A stretch of DNA of 61,117 bases from CAZSDP01 sp964605665 (lineage in GTDB: Bacteria; Planctomycetota; UBA8108; UBA1146), in contig CAZSDP010000025.1 in NCBI GenBank assembly GCA_964605665.1, positions 1 to 61,117 on the forward strand, in the 5' to 3' direction. Positions 16,588 through 25,109 of this stretch are shown here, in pieces. A program made the translations under genes and the position numbers. The notes under the pieces were generated by a model. The model had not been told where the DNA came from. It saw only the letters and a list, made by a program, of their open reading frames with translations, and searched no databases. Numbering within the stretch: the first letter of the stretch is position 1; every line of letters begins with the position of its first letter.

Positions 16588-19500
16588 CTATGCCTTCTTC
16601 TCCATCTCGAGGTTTAACCCGAGTCCTTTGATTTCGTGGGTCAAAACGTCAAACGAAACCGGGGTTCCGGCCTCTAATGTGTTTTCGCCTTTGACCATCG
16701 ATTCGTAGATCTTTGCACGTCCGTCGACGTCGTCAGACTTGGCGGTCAGGAGCTCCTGCAAAATATGGGCAGCTCCATAAGCCTCGAGTGCCCAGACCTC
16801 CATCTCACCAAAGCGCTGCCCTCCGAATCGGGCCTTGCCTCCCAGCGGCTGCTGAGTGATGAGTGAGTAGGGGCCGGTGGCGCGAGCATGAATCTTGTCA
16901 TCCACCAGGTGGTGCAACTTCAAAATGTAGAGTCGACCGACGGTCACCTTTTGTTCGAGAGGACTTCCGGTTCGGCCGTCATAGAGCACTGCCTTACCGT
17001 CTGTCGGCAATCCCGCTTCGATGAGTGCCTCGCGAACTTCCGGCTCGGTTGCACCGTCAAAGATCGGCGTCACCGCACGATAACCCAGCTTGTCGGCACA
17101 CCAACCGAGGTGAGTCTCCAAAATCTGGCCGAGGTTCATCCGCGAAGGCACCCCGAGCGGATTCAGGATGACTTCGATCGGCGTCCCATCCTCGAGGAAG
17201 GGGCAATCCTCCAACGGAAGGATCTTTGAGATCACTCCCTTGTTTCCGTGGCGCCCGGCCATCTTGTCACCGACAGAGAGATTGCGCTTCGTGGCAACCC
17301 AAACCTTCACCATTTCGATGACCCCCGGCGCCAATTCGTCGCCGCGGGTGAGCCGGTTGACTTCTCGGTTCTTGAAGTCCTCGAGCGACTCCATTTTTTC
17401 GAGTCGAATGCGCAAGCACTCTTTGATCGCAGCATTCTTCTTTGGCGATGAACCGAGGAAGTGAGATGGGCTCAATGCGATCTTGACCGAGTGAACACTG
17501 AGACCTTCATAAAGCTCTTCAGCTTTAAAGATCCGGCCCGTATTTGGGTCACGAGGCGAACTGCCCGTGATCTCCTTGAGCTCGGTCAGCAGATCATCGA
17601 TCTCTCGGAGGATGTTTGCGTGAGTCGACTCTTCGATGTCGTTGACTTGCTTCTTGGTCTTCTTGCGCTCTTCTTCCGAGAGGTCGGAGCGACGGGAGAA
17701 CTTCTTCGAGCCGATCACGACTCCTTCAACCCCTGACGGCACCGTCAATGAGTCGTTCTTCACGTCTTCACCCGCACGCCCAAAGATCGCATGCAGAAGC
17801 TTCTCTTCCGGAGAGAGTTCGCTCTTTGACTTCGGAACCACTTTGCCGACGAGGATATCTCCTTGTGAAACGTGCGTTCCAGTGCGCACGATTCCATCGT
17901 CAATCAAGTTCTTCAGCATTCGTTCGGAGACGTTCGGAATATCCCGAGTAAATTCCTCGCGACCGAGTTTCGTCTCGCGAATCTCAATCTCGAATTCATC
18001 GATGTGCAACGACGTGTAAGCGTCTTCTCTCACCAACTTTTCAGACACGATGATCGCGTCCTCGAAGTTGTAGCCGTCCCAGCTCATGAATGCGACGAGC
18101 ACGTTCCGCCCCAGCGACAGCTCGCCGTCCTGGGTCGCCGCCCCGTCCGCGATCACCTGCCCCTTCTCAACACTTTGACCGAGCTCGACGCACGGGCGTT
18201 GGTTCTGGCAGGTCCGCTCATTCAATCCACGGTACTTCCGCAGCTGGTAGCTCTCTCCATCGATGACCACGTGATTCGCGTCCACCGAGGTCACGGTGCC
18301 ACCCTCATTCGCAGTGATCACCATGCCGGAGTTGCGAGCGACGTGCTCTTCCATCCCGGTCGAGACGAAAGGAGGATCGACCCTCAACAGAGGAACCGCC
18401 TGGCGCTGCATGTTCGATCCCATGAGAGCTCGGTTTGCGTCATTGTGCTCCAGGAACGGGATCAGTGCCGCGGAGACACCAACCAATTGCAGCGAACTGA
18501 CGTCGCTGTAATGAACTTCGCTGGGAGGCACGAGGAAGAATTCACCGTTGAGGCGCGCGAGCACCAGATCTCCGATGAACTCTCCTTTCGGTCCAACTTC
18601 GACGTCTGCCGGCGCGAGGTATACATTTTCCTCTTCGTCCGCACGCAAGAAGACCAGGTTATCTGGCTCTCGGCGGCACTTACCGTTCTTGACCACGAAG
18701 TAGGGGGTGATCAAGAAACCGTACTCGTCAATGGTGGCGAAAACACTCAATGACGAAATGAGACCGATGTTGGTCCCTTCAGGTGTCTCGATCGGGCAAA
18801 TGCGTCCGTAGTGCGAGATGTGAACGTCACGTACCTCGAACCCAGCTCGTTTCCGGTTGAGGCCACCAGGTCCAAGAGCACTCAATCGACGCTCATGGGT
18901 GAGCTGCGAAAGAGGATTGGTTTGGTCGACGACCTGGGAGAGCTCACCACGGCCGAAGAAGAACTCGATCGCGGAAGAGATCGTTTTCGAATTGATCACA
19001 CTGCGCGGAGTCAAGTTCTCGAGCTCCATCATGCTCATCCGCTCTTGCACGGTGCGCTTGAGCTTGAGGAATCCCTTACGCAGCTCTTCGCCAGCGAGCT
19101 CTTCGATCGTTCGCACGCGGCGGTTACCCAAGTGATCGATGTCGTCGATCTCCCCTTGAGCCCGACGCAGCTTGAAGATGTAGGAGATCGACTCCAGGAT
19201 ATCTTCCGGTTGCAGCGTCATCTCTGACTCGGGGATGTCGAGACCGAACTTCCGGTTGACCCGGAAGCGCCCAACACGACCCAAGCGGTACTTGTTTGGG
19301 TTGTAAAACTTATCGAAGAAGAGTTCGCGAGCCTTGGCGACCTGAGGCGGATTTCCGGGACGAAGACGCTGATAAATGCGAATCAGCGCTTCTTCATGAT
19401 CGACGGTATTGTCCTCTTTGAGGGTCTTGAGGATCAGTGGATCAAAATCCTCCGGAAGAACCTTGAAGTTCGACTTCCCGCCACGCTTCGCCGACATCTC

Positions 19501-20316
19501 TTCCGAGAAGAAGTTGGCCAGGAACGTCTCGGTGAAACGGTCACCGGTGTGAAGCAAAATCTCACCGGTCTCCGCATCGACGATGTCTTCGGCTGCCACC
19601 CTTCCGGCGCCGGGTCCATCTTCCGTTTCAGGCACCAACTTACCGAGACTGCGCGCCGACCCAACCCTGACACTCTCGACCGGATAGAAGGTCTCGAGGA
19701 TCTGAGTGTCGCTGGAGAATCGCTCGTCCATCGCGCGCAAGAGCATCGTCGACGGGAACTTTCCAGACTGGTCGATCCGGACGGTCAAAACTTCTTTCTT
19801 CGAGACGTTGAACTCGATCCAGGAACCACGCTCCGGAATGATTCTGCATGAGTGTAGACGCTTGTCGGAAGTGTGCAGTTCCTCCGTGAAATCGACTCCA
19901 GGCGAACGGTGGAGCTGCGAGACGATCACCCGCTCCGAGCCATTCACAATGAACTCGCCGCCGCCGATCATCAGCGGAATCTCACCGAGATACACCTCCT
20001 CCTCAACCGACTCCGTCTCTTTGACCATCCGGAGTCGAATCTTAAAGGGAGCGCCGTAGGTCAACTTGAGCTGACGGCACTCATCAACGGTGTACCTGGG
20101 GCGACCCAGTTCATACCCGAGATACTCGAGCGTGATTTTTCCGTCGTAACTCTCGATCGGAAAAATCTCACGGAGGATCGACTCGATCCCTATGTTGTCG
20201 CGATCGCTCCAGTGGACATCCTTCTGGAGAAATTGCTCGTACGCTTTGATCTGAAGTTCCATCAGATCGGGGATTGGTACCCCGGTTCCGCCGCGTCCGA
20301 AGAGGCGTTTATCCAT
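16588..20316 (-). CDS. rpoB: RNA polymerase beta subunit
   Basis: 1,242 residues, within the normal range. Visible motifs are the rifampicin-region segment GRGELSQVVDQTNPLSQLTHERRLSALGPGG (given in part: SQVVDQTNPLSQLTHERRLS), then DVHISHYGRICPIETPEGTN, GRNVLVAFMSWDGYNFEDAI, MAGRHGNKGVISKILP and the C-terminal GGKARFGGQRFGEMEVWALE. In the rifampicin cluster the usual D-Q-N and H-R positions are occupied by DQTNPL and THERRLSA, the wild-type pattern. It is followed by rpoC and preceded by a 586-base spacer with possible attenuators. Confidence 0.97.
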   Translation of the reverse strand: MDKRLFGRGGTGVPIPDLMELQIKAYEQFLQKDVHWSDRDNIGIESILREIFPIESYDGKITLEYLGYELGRPRYTVDECRQLKLTYGAPFKIRLRMVKETESVEEEVYLGEIPLMIGGGEFIVNGSERVIVSQLHRSPGVDFTEELHTSDKRLHSCRIIPERGSWIEFNVSKKEVLTVRIDQSGKFPSTMLLRAMDERFSSDTQILETFYPVESVRVGSARSLGKLVPETEDGPGAGRVAAEDIVDAETGEILLHTGDRFTETFLANFFSEEMSAKRGGKSNFKVLPEDFDPLILKTLKEDNTVDHEEALIRIYQRLRPGNPPQVAKARELFFDKFYNPNKYRLGRVGRFRVNRKFGLDIPESEMTLQPEDILESISYIFKLRRAQGEIDDIDHLGNRRVRTIEELAGEELRKGFLKLKRTVQERMSMMELENLTPRSVINSKTISSAIEFFFGRGELSQVVDQTNPLSQLTHERRLSALGPGGLNRKRAGFEVRDVHISHYGRICPIETPEGTNIGLISSLSVFATIDEYGFLITPYFVVKNGKCRREPDNLVFLRADEEENVYLAPADVEVGPKGEFIGDLVLARLNGEFFLVPPSEVHYSDVSSLQLVGVSAALIPFLEHNDANRALMGSNMQRQAVPLLRVDPPFVSTGMEEHVARNSGMVITANEGGTVTSVDANHVVIDGESYQLRKYRGLNERTCQNQRPCVELGQSVEKGQVIADGAATQDGELSLGRNVLVAFMSWDGYNFEDAIIVSEKLVREDAYTSLHIDEFEIEIRETKLGREEFTRDIPNVSERMLKNLIDDGIVRTGTHVSQGDILVGKVVPKSKSELSPEEKLLHAIFGRAGEDVKNDSLTVPSGVEGVVIGSKKFSRRSDLSEEERKKTKKQVNDIEESTHANILREIDDLLTELKEITGSSPRDPNTGRIFKAEELYEGLSVHSVKIALSPSHFLGSSPKKNAAIKECLRIRLEKMESLEDFKNREVNRLTRGDELAPGVIEMVKVWVATKRNLSVGDKMAGRHGNKGVISKILPLEDCPFLEDGTPIEVILNPLGVPSRMNLGQILETHLGWCADKLGYRAVTPIFDGATEPEVREALIEAGLPTDGKAVLYDGRTGSPLEQKVTVGRLYILKLHHLVDDKIHARATGPYSLITQQPLGGKARFGGQRFGEMEVWALEAYGAAHILQELLTAKSDDVDGRAKIYESMVKGENTLEAGTPVSFDVLTHEIKGLGLNLEMEKKA

Positions 20317-20638
20317 CGAGAGGACCCTTTTTCAGTTCAGTGGTTCCCCGATCGGAGCTGACCCTCCAAAGAGAGTCAGTTCCGAAGGTGGAGCTCCGGA
20401 ACCAACCGGAGTCTCCGCTTCGATCACAATGAAGAGTGACCGACGCATTGGTGCTCGTGGAGAGGACAGTCCTCAAATCCGCGTCACGCGGAATCCACTG
20501 CACCGCCCCGAAACGGTCACACCGCGCTCCCAGAAGCTCTGCATCGACAGAGCGTTCGAAAGCGACGGTACGGGGTTTCGACTCCTCCCTCACCGGAAGG
20601 AGAGTCTCGACCCTTTTTCTGCCTAGCTCCGCTACAGC

Positions 20639-20668
20639 CGCGTTGCCTACACCCGCGTTGCCTACACC
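20639..20668. repeat. 15-bp direct repeat upstream of rpoB
   Basis: Two identical copies of CGCGTTGCCTACACC, with a degenerate partial copy just upstream (20627-20638). They lie in the leader region between rplL and rpoB. Confidence 0.7.
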
Positions 20669-20820
20669 AGAGCAACGGATCAGAATGGCTCTCTCCGGTC
20701 AGCTCACCGCTGAGGGAATGGAGACCAGACCGCTCAATTCGCTCCGTTGGCAATGCGCGCTCAACGGGCCATACGCGCAGCTCCCCCGTTCCCGTACGCT
20801 CTCGCGCACAAGACCGGGAG

Positions 20821-20887
20821 AAAAACTGCCTCGTCCCCAGCAAGGGACGAACTAGATTTTCAAGATCGCGCGAAAAATTCCGCGCGA
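20821..20887 (-). terminator. Tandem hairpins, possible partial terminator or attenuator
   Basis: On the minus strand, 15 bases after the rplL stop, TCGCGCG...CGCGCGA forms a 7-bp stem (20887-20866). Next TCGTCCC-TTGCTG-GGGACGA forms another 7-bp stem (20850-20831), followed after 5 bases by TTTTT (20825-20821). In E. coli an attenuator in the same place lowers RNA polymerase synthesis relative to L7/L12. The same role here is an inference. Confidence 0.55.
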
Positions 20888-20902
20888 CTCGACATCCGCT
20901 GA

Positions 20903-21325
20903 CTACTTCAGCTCCACTGAAGCGCCGGCGTCTTCGAGTTCCTTCTTGAGCTTTTCCGCTTCTTCCTTGTCGACCCCCTCTTTGATCGGCTTGGGGGCAC
21001 CATCGACGAGTTCCTTGGCCTCTTTGAGACCGAGCGAAGTGATGCCACGGACCGCTTTGATCACCTGGATCTTGTTGGCCCCGACGTCCTTCAGAATCAC
21101 GTCGAAGGAGCTCTGCTCCTCTTCCTCGCCGCCTCCTCCACCAGCGCCAGCCATCGGCATCATCATCCCCATGGCCGGAGCGGCGGCGGAAACGCCGAAC
21201 TCATCCTCGAGGGCACCCTTCAACTCAACCAGTTCCATGACGTTGAGCGTTTTGATGTTCTCGACGAGAGTTCCCACCTTCTCCGAGAGGGGAGCCTTCT
21301 CGGCGGCAGTATCGGTATCAGACAT
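20903..21325 (-). CDS. rplL: 50S ribosomal protein L7/L12
   Basis: 140 residues, longer than the usual 120-128 because of about 10 extra acidic residues at the start. The N-terminal dimerisation helices (LNVMELVELKGALEDEFGV), the flexible Ala/Gly/Met-rich hinge and the globular domain (KIQVIKAVRGITSLGLKEAK, DGAPKPIKEGVDKEEAE) are clear. L7/L12 forms the stalk that recruits translation GTPases. It lies 3 bases after rplJ. Confidence 0.97.
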   Translation of the reverse strand: MSDTDTAAEKAPLSEKVGTLVENIKTLNVMELVELKGALEDEFGVSAAAPAMGMMMPMAGAGGGGGEEEEQSSFDVILKDVGANKIQVIKAVRGITSLGLKEAKELVDGAPKPIKEGVDKEEAEKLKKELEDAGASVELK

Positions 21326-21328
21326 GAC

Positions 21329-21859
21329 TTACTCTCCCTCTTCTTTCTTCTCGTCGGCGATCGCCTGCAGCACTCCGGGAATGTCGGCCAGGATGTTATT
21401 CGTAATCCCAACCAAACTGGAGAGCGGGCCAGCGATGACCGACACCAGCATCTGTTGTGTTTCTTGAACGCTCGGCATGTTGACGAGCTGCTCTGCCTCG
21501 GTCGGTCCGAGAACTTCACCTTCGAGCAACCCACCTTTGAGCGGTATCTTCTTCTTGTTCTTTTTTCGCCAGTCGGCGACCACTTTCGAGGTCGTGATCG
21601 CATCCCCTTCAGAGATCAGAACCGCGGTCGGCCCCGAAAGACTCTCCGAGGGGAAATCGTATCCACTATCGGAAAGGACTCGCTGAGCGAGGGAGTTCTT
21701 CACGACATTGACAGAAATCCCCTGCTCTCGAAGCGTGTTTCGGTACTCACGATTTTCTTCCGCGGTGAGAAGAGAAATGTCACACATCACCGCGTTCGTG
21801 ATCGAATCGAAACGACGCTCGATATCCTGGACAATCAGTTCTTTGAGTCGGCGTGCCAT
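21329..21859 (-). CDS. rplJ: 50S ribosomal protein L10
   Basis: 176 residues, normal length. It contains CDISLLTAEENREYRNTLRE, VVKNSLAQRVL and SGPTAVLISEGDAITTSKVV, the usual L10 fold, and a C-terminal helix that holds L7/L12 dimers. The gene is followed by rplL after 3 bases and preceded by rplA after 12 bases. L10 autoregulates this operon in E. coli; no leader target is obvious here. Confidence 0.96.
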   Translation of the reverse strand: MARRLKELIVQDIERRFDSITNAVMCDISLLTAEENREYRNTLREQGISVNVVKNSLAQRVLSDSGYDFPSESLSGPTAVLISEGDAITTSKVVADWRKKNKKKIPLKGGLLEGEVLGPTEAEQLVNMPSVQETQQMLVSVIAGPLSSLVGITNNILADIPGVLQAIADEKKEEGE

Positions 21860-21871
21860 CTGTTCTTCTCC

Positions 21872-22558
21872 CTACGCACTCACCGCGACCGGCACCGAGG
21901 GTGACATCGTCGACTTGATGTAAACCCGCTTGATGAAGACCCCCTTTATCCCGGTGGGACGAAGGCCCTTCACGTGCTCGATGAACGCGTGGATGTTTTC
22001 CTGCAGCTGTTCCTTCGAAAAGCTGCGACGGCCTACGGGTGCGTGAATGATCGCTCCCGCATCGTTTCTAAACTCAATCTTGCCGGCGACGAACTCCCGA
22101 ACTGCGGTTCCGATGTCTCCGGTGACGGTTCCAGACTTCGGAGAAGGCATCTTCCCCTGAGGACCGAGAACTCGTCCCAGCTTACCGACAAATCGCATCA
22201 TGCTCGGATGGGCGATCGCGACATCAAAGTCGAGCCACCCACCTTCGACCTTCTTGGCGAGTTCTTCGCCATCTGCTTCGATCGCACCCGCCTCTTTCGC
22301 GGCCGCCGCATCGTCACCTTCGCAAAAAGCGATGACTTTGAGCTGCTTCCCTGTTCCGTGAGGAAGGGAAAAAGCCCCTCGAACTGCCTGCGCTGTCTGC
22401 TTGGGATCGATCCCCAACCGCAGCGCGACTTCGACCGTCTCATCAAACTTTGCGTTGTCGAACTTGCACAGAGCATCGACCGCCTCACCCAAATCGAGGG
22501 GCTCGGTGACAGTCTTCTTCTCCGTGTTCCCGGCGTGTCTTCGGCTGAGTTTTGGCAT
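21872..22558 (-). CDS. rplA: 50S ribosomal protein L1
   Basis: 228 residues, normal length. It has KFDETVEVALRLGIDPKQTAQAVRG, then LPHGTGKQLKVIAFCEGDDA, GRVLGPQGKMPSPKSGTVT and IHAPVGRRSFSKEQLQENI. L1 forms the mobile stalk at the E site and represses the L11-L1 operon in E. coli. It starts at the base after the rplK stop. Confidence 0.97.
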   Translation of the reverse strand: MPKLSRRHAGNTEKKTVTEPLDLGEAVDALCKFDNAKFDETVEVALRLGIDPKQTAQAVRGAFSLPHGTGKQLKVIAFCEGDDAAAAKEAGAIEADGEELAKKVEGGWLDFDVAIAHPSMMRFVGKLGRVLGPQGKMPSPKSGTVTGDIGTAVREFVAGKIEFRNDAGAIIHAPVGRRSFSKEQLQENIHAFIEHVKGLRPTGIKGVFIKRVYIKSTMSPSVPVAVSA

Positions 22559-22981
22559 TTACTCCACCTTGATCCCCATACTGCGCGCCGTGCCTTCGAT
22601 GATTCGGCACGCTGCTTCCAAAGATGCCGCGTTGAGATCGGCCATCTTCATCTCGGCGATCTCTTTGACCTGATCACCACTGACCGAGCCCACCAGCTCC
22701 GACCCGGGGTTATTGGCCCCCTTGGCCAGACTCGCGGCTTTCTTCAAAAGAACGGCGGCAGGAGGTGACTTCAGAACGAAGTCGAAACTGCGATCTGCAT
22801 AAACCGTGATCTCGACGGGGATGACCAGCCCCTGCTTGTCGCCCGTCGCAGCGTTGAACTGCTGCACGAACTGCCCGATATTCACCCCATGCTGACCGAG
22901 TGCGGGCCCCACCGGCGGTGCCGGAGTTGCCTGCCCACCGGGGCACTGGAGCTTAATCTTGCCAGTGACCTGCTTCGCCAT
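22559..22981 (-). CDS. rplK: 50S ribosomal protein L11
   Basis: 140 residues, normal length. KIKLQCPGGQATPAPPVGPALGQHGVNIGQFVQQFN is the classic N-terminal domain (only GPALGQHGVNI needs noting). The C-terminal rRNA-binding domain has VSGDQVKEIAEMKMADLNA and IIEGTARSMGI. L11 forms the GTPase-associated centre and is the thiostrepton target region. It is directly adjacent to rplA and 107 bases after nusG. Confidence 0.97.
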   Translation of the reverse strand: MAKQVTGKIKLQCPGGQATPAPPVGPALGQHGVNIGQFVQQFNAATGDKQGLVIPVEITVYADRSFDFVLKSPPAAVLLKKAASLAKGANNPGSELVGSVSGDQVKEIAEMKMADLNAASLEAACRIIEGTARSMGIKVE

Positions 22982-23088
22982 CGAAATCGTCCCTCTTCTT
23001 TATCGCCACCCTCAATTGAGGATCGCGTCGTCCGTTCACCTTCGTCAGTTCAACCGATCCCCTGGGCACCACCCCAAATCGGATCGAA

Positions 23089-24009
23089 TCAGAGCTTCTC
23101 GACTTGCCAGTATTCGAGGTCCACAGGAGTCTCGCGGCCAAAGATTGTGACCATGACCCGGACTTGTCCCTTGGTGGGATGCACCTCTTCGACAACTCCT
23201 TCGAAGTTTTCGAAGGGGCCCTCCTTGATCTTGACCATGTCGTTCTTGTCGACCTCGATCTTGATCTCGGGTGGCTCGTCGCGCTCCCGCTCTTCCATCA
23301 CATCGACGAGCTTCTTGACCTCACTTGCCGTCATCGGGATCGGCTTCGCGCCCCCGCCGACAAAGTCTCCAACACCAGGGGTGTCTCGAAGGAGGTACCA
23401 GATCTCTTCGACCAACTGCATTTCCATGAAGAAGTAACCGGGGTAGAGCTTCATCTCCCGAACCCGCTTCTTCCCGTCGCGCACTTCGCTGATTTTCTGC
23501 TTGGGCACCACCACCGAGCGAACGAATCGGTCATGCCCTGCGAGCTTCAGCTTTCTCCCAATCTTGCTCGAGAGGGTGTCCTCTCGACCGCTTTGCACTC
23601 TGATCACGTACCAATCGAAGGCGACTTCGTCATCCCCTTCAGTCACCCCCGTCGCGGTCGGGAGTGCATCGGACGCGATATTTGTTTCGGCACTCTTCTT
23701 GGTCAGAATTCCCGTCGCAGGCGACCCGGACGGCGGTGCTGGTGCAGCCGGCTCCACCGAAGCTTCCGGTTGGCCGACGTCGGAGATCGCAGCATCCTGT
23801 TCCGACGAAGATTCAGAGGGGGACTCCGGTTGCTCAGGGGCGTCGGCGGAGGATCGATTCGAATCGTCCCCCAACACACCGTCCCCCAACACACCGTCTC
23901 CCAAAACACCGTCTCCCAAAACACCGTCTCCCAAAACACCGTCTCCCGTCGAGGAGAGAGCATCTTCCATAGGTTCCTGGACGTCGTCAGAATTGCGTTC
24001 CGCGCTCAC
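23089..24009 (-). CDS. nusG: Transcription elongation factor NusG with repeat extension
   Basis: The last roughly 175 residues are a normal NusG: the NGN domain (DWYVIRVQSGRED, YPGYFFMEMQLVEEIWYLLR, then GVGDFVGGGAKPIPM) and a KOW motif (NDMVKIKEGPFENFEGVVEE). NusG stabilises elongating RNA polymerase and links to Rho or S10. About 130 residues precede this: an acidic, Ser/Pro-rich linker with five GDGVL repeats near residues 20-48. Two starts are possible: GTG at 24009 (GGAG 10 bases upstream) or ATG at 23970 (AGGA 6 bases upstream). Both include the repeats. The longer form gives 306 residues against the usual 175-200. Confidence 0.93.
   Translation of the reverse strand: MSAERNSDDVQEPMEDALSSTGDGVLGDGVLGDGVLGDGVLGDGVLGDDSNRSSADAPEQPESPSESSSEQDAAISDVGQPEASVEPAAPAPPSGSPATGILTKKSAETNIASDALPTATGVTEGDDEVAFDWYVIRVQSGREDTLSSKIGRKLKLAGHDRFVRSVVVPKQKISEVRDGKKRVREMKLYPGYFFMEMQLVEEIWYLLRDTPGVGDFVGGGAKPIPMTASEVKKLVDVMEERERDEPPEIKIEVDKNDMVKIKEGPFENFEGVVEEVHPTKGQVRVMVTIFGRETPVDLEYWQVEKL
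23867..23947 (-). repeat. 15-bp tandem repeat coding GDGVL in nusG
   Basis: Five consecutive 15-bp units encode GDGVL on the minus strand. The first three read from the start codon side are identical (GGAGACGGTGTTTTG) and the last two differ by one or two bases. The array stays in frame. Confidence 0.92.
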
Positions 24010-24025
24010 GCTCTACCGTCTCCGC

Positions 24026-24460
24026 TCAACTTCCAAGTCCGTAAACGACTTCTTTGCACCATTGGAAGAACAAATCTGAGGCCGAAATCCACACTCCAAA
24101 AATGAGGCAAGTGATCACCACAACAATCGAGTTGTTCGTGGTTTCCTTGCGCGTCGGCCAGGTCACCTTGTTCTTGAGCTCACCTTCGGTGTCGATCAGG
24201 AAGTCGGTCAACCTCGCATGGTTGTAAAAGTACACTCCGCCGAGAACGAACGGGAGCAACACGAGCAACGCAGCCACAGATTGCAGCTTCACCACCCACT
24301 GGAAGAAGGGGATTGTGAAAAGAGTGGTATCGCTCCACTCACTGCCACCGAGCCAAGCGTGCATCGACACGGTCGCGTAAAGGCCGGTCACCCCCATCAG
24401 GGTTGCCAGTGACCCACGCGCCCAAATGCCTTGCCCCTCTTTGTAGAGTCTGAAGCTCAT
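24026..24460 (-). CDS. secE: Preprotein translocase subunit SecE
   Basis: 144 residues from the ATG giving MSFRLYKEGQG, with AGGAG about 10 bases upstream. Two hydrophobic segments (about residues 18-37 and 60-85) precede the conserved SecE core (LKNKVTWPTRKETTNNSIVV), which is followed by the last membrane helix. The arrangement is a three-helix SecE, as in E. coli, rather than the one-helix form of many bacteria. SecE clamps the SecY channel in the inner membrane. It lies 16 bases before nusG in the common secE-nusG pair. Confidence 0.93.
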   Translation of the reverse strand: MSFRLYKEGQGIWARGSLATLMGVTGLYATVSMHAWLGGSEWSDTTLFTIPFFQWVVKLQSVAALLVLLPFVLGGVYFYNHARLTDFLIDTEGELKNKVTWPTRKETTNNSIVVVITCLIFGVWISASDLFFQWCKEVVYGLGS

Positions 24461-24706
24461 CTTGCTTCTACTCCTGTCGATCCTTGAGTCCGATTCCGGG
24501 CTCTGCCGGAACAGATCCAAGGCATTGGATCGCGGACTTCTGTCCGTTGACCCAAGGATCCCCTCTGCTGATCTCGCTCACTCAAACACAAAACACGACT
24601 GAGAATTTGCGCGCTCGCCCAAACTCCCGCCGTACGCGTCCCCTCGACTCCAGCGCGCCACGACCAATTGAGACCGCGACACCTTTCGTCGAAGTCGAAA
24701 GAAAAA

Positions 24707-24779
24707 CAGGGCAGGGAGGATTCGAACCCCCAACCCGCGGATTTGGAATCCGCTGCTCTACCGTTGGAGCTACTGCCCT
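24707..24779 (-). tRNA. trnW: tRNA-Trp (CCA anticodon)
   Basis: 73 bases. The acceptor arms AGGGCAG and CTGCCCT pair fully. The anticodon loop TTCCAAA gives anticodon CCA, and the T arm has the GGTTCGAATCC loop. The 3' CCA is not encoded; the gene is followed directly by five Ts. A tRNA-Trp between tuf and secE is a common ancient arrangement. Confidence 0.96.
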
Positions 24780-25109
24780 ATCGATCTCTACGCGTTTTCA
24801 GGCGCGTCTGCGCCCAAAGCAAATCTGACCAATCTAGCGAATCGACGACGACCGGTCGCCGATCAGCTGGGCAATCTCCGTTGCGGTGGTCATCCACCAC
24901 TCCCGGACCCACCCTCTAATCAGGTCAGCTGAAGCAGCTGACCAACGCCGGGCGGTTGATTCCAGGAAACGGACCGAACCGCTCAGATTCGGCGAACTCG
25001 CTCGCTGAAGCAAGCCAATCCAAGAAAACCAACCGATTCTGTCCGTCGACGGCGACCCAGCGCCGTGAAGGAGCGATCCTCCACGGGGCTGAGTCCTCTT
25101 CGAGATTCG
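24780..25109. other. tuf-tRNA-Trp intergenic region
   Basis: 330 bases without a gene. The main feature is a perfect 9-bp stem with a 3-base loop (GGTCAGCTG-CTT-CAGCTGACC on the minus strand, 24943-24923). It lies about 167 bases after the tuf stop and has no T run. It may be an RNA processing or 3'-end structure. No convincing promoter for the tRNA-Trp/secE unit was found. Confidence 0.5.

Larger units (their letters stand above)
20317..20902. other. rplL-rpoB intergenic region
   Basis: 586 bases without a gene between rplL and rpoB. On the minus strand, just after rplL, it contains two strong hairpins (20866-20887 and 20831-20850), the second followed by five Ts. Further on is a 15-bp direct repeat (20639-20668). 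No clear promoter for rpoB was found, so rpoBC may depend on readthrough from the L10 genes, as in E. coli. Confidence 0.5.
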
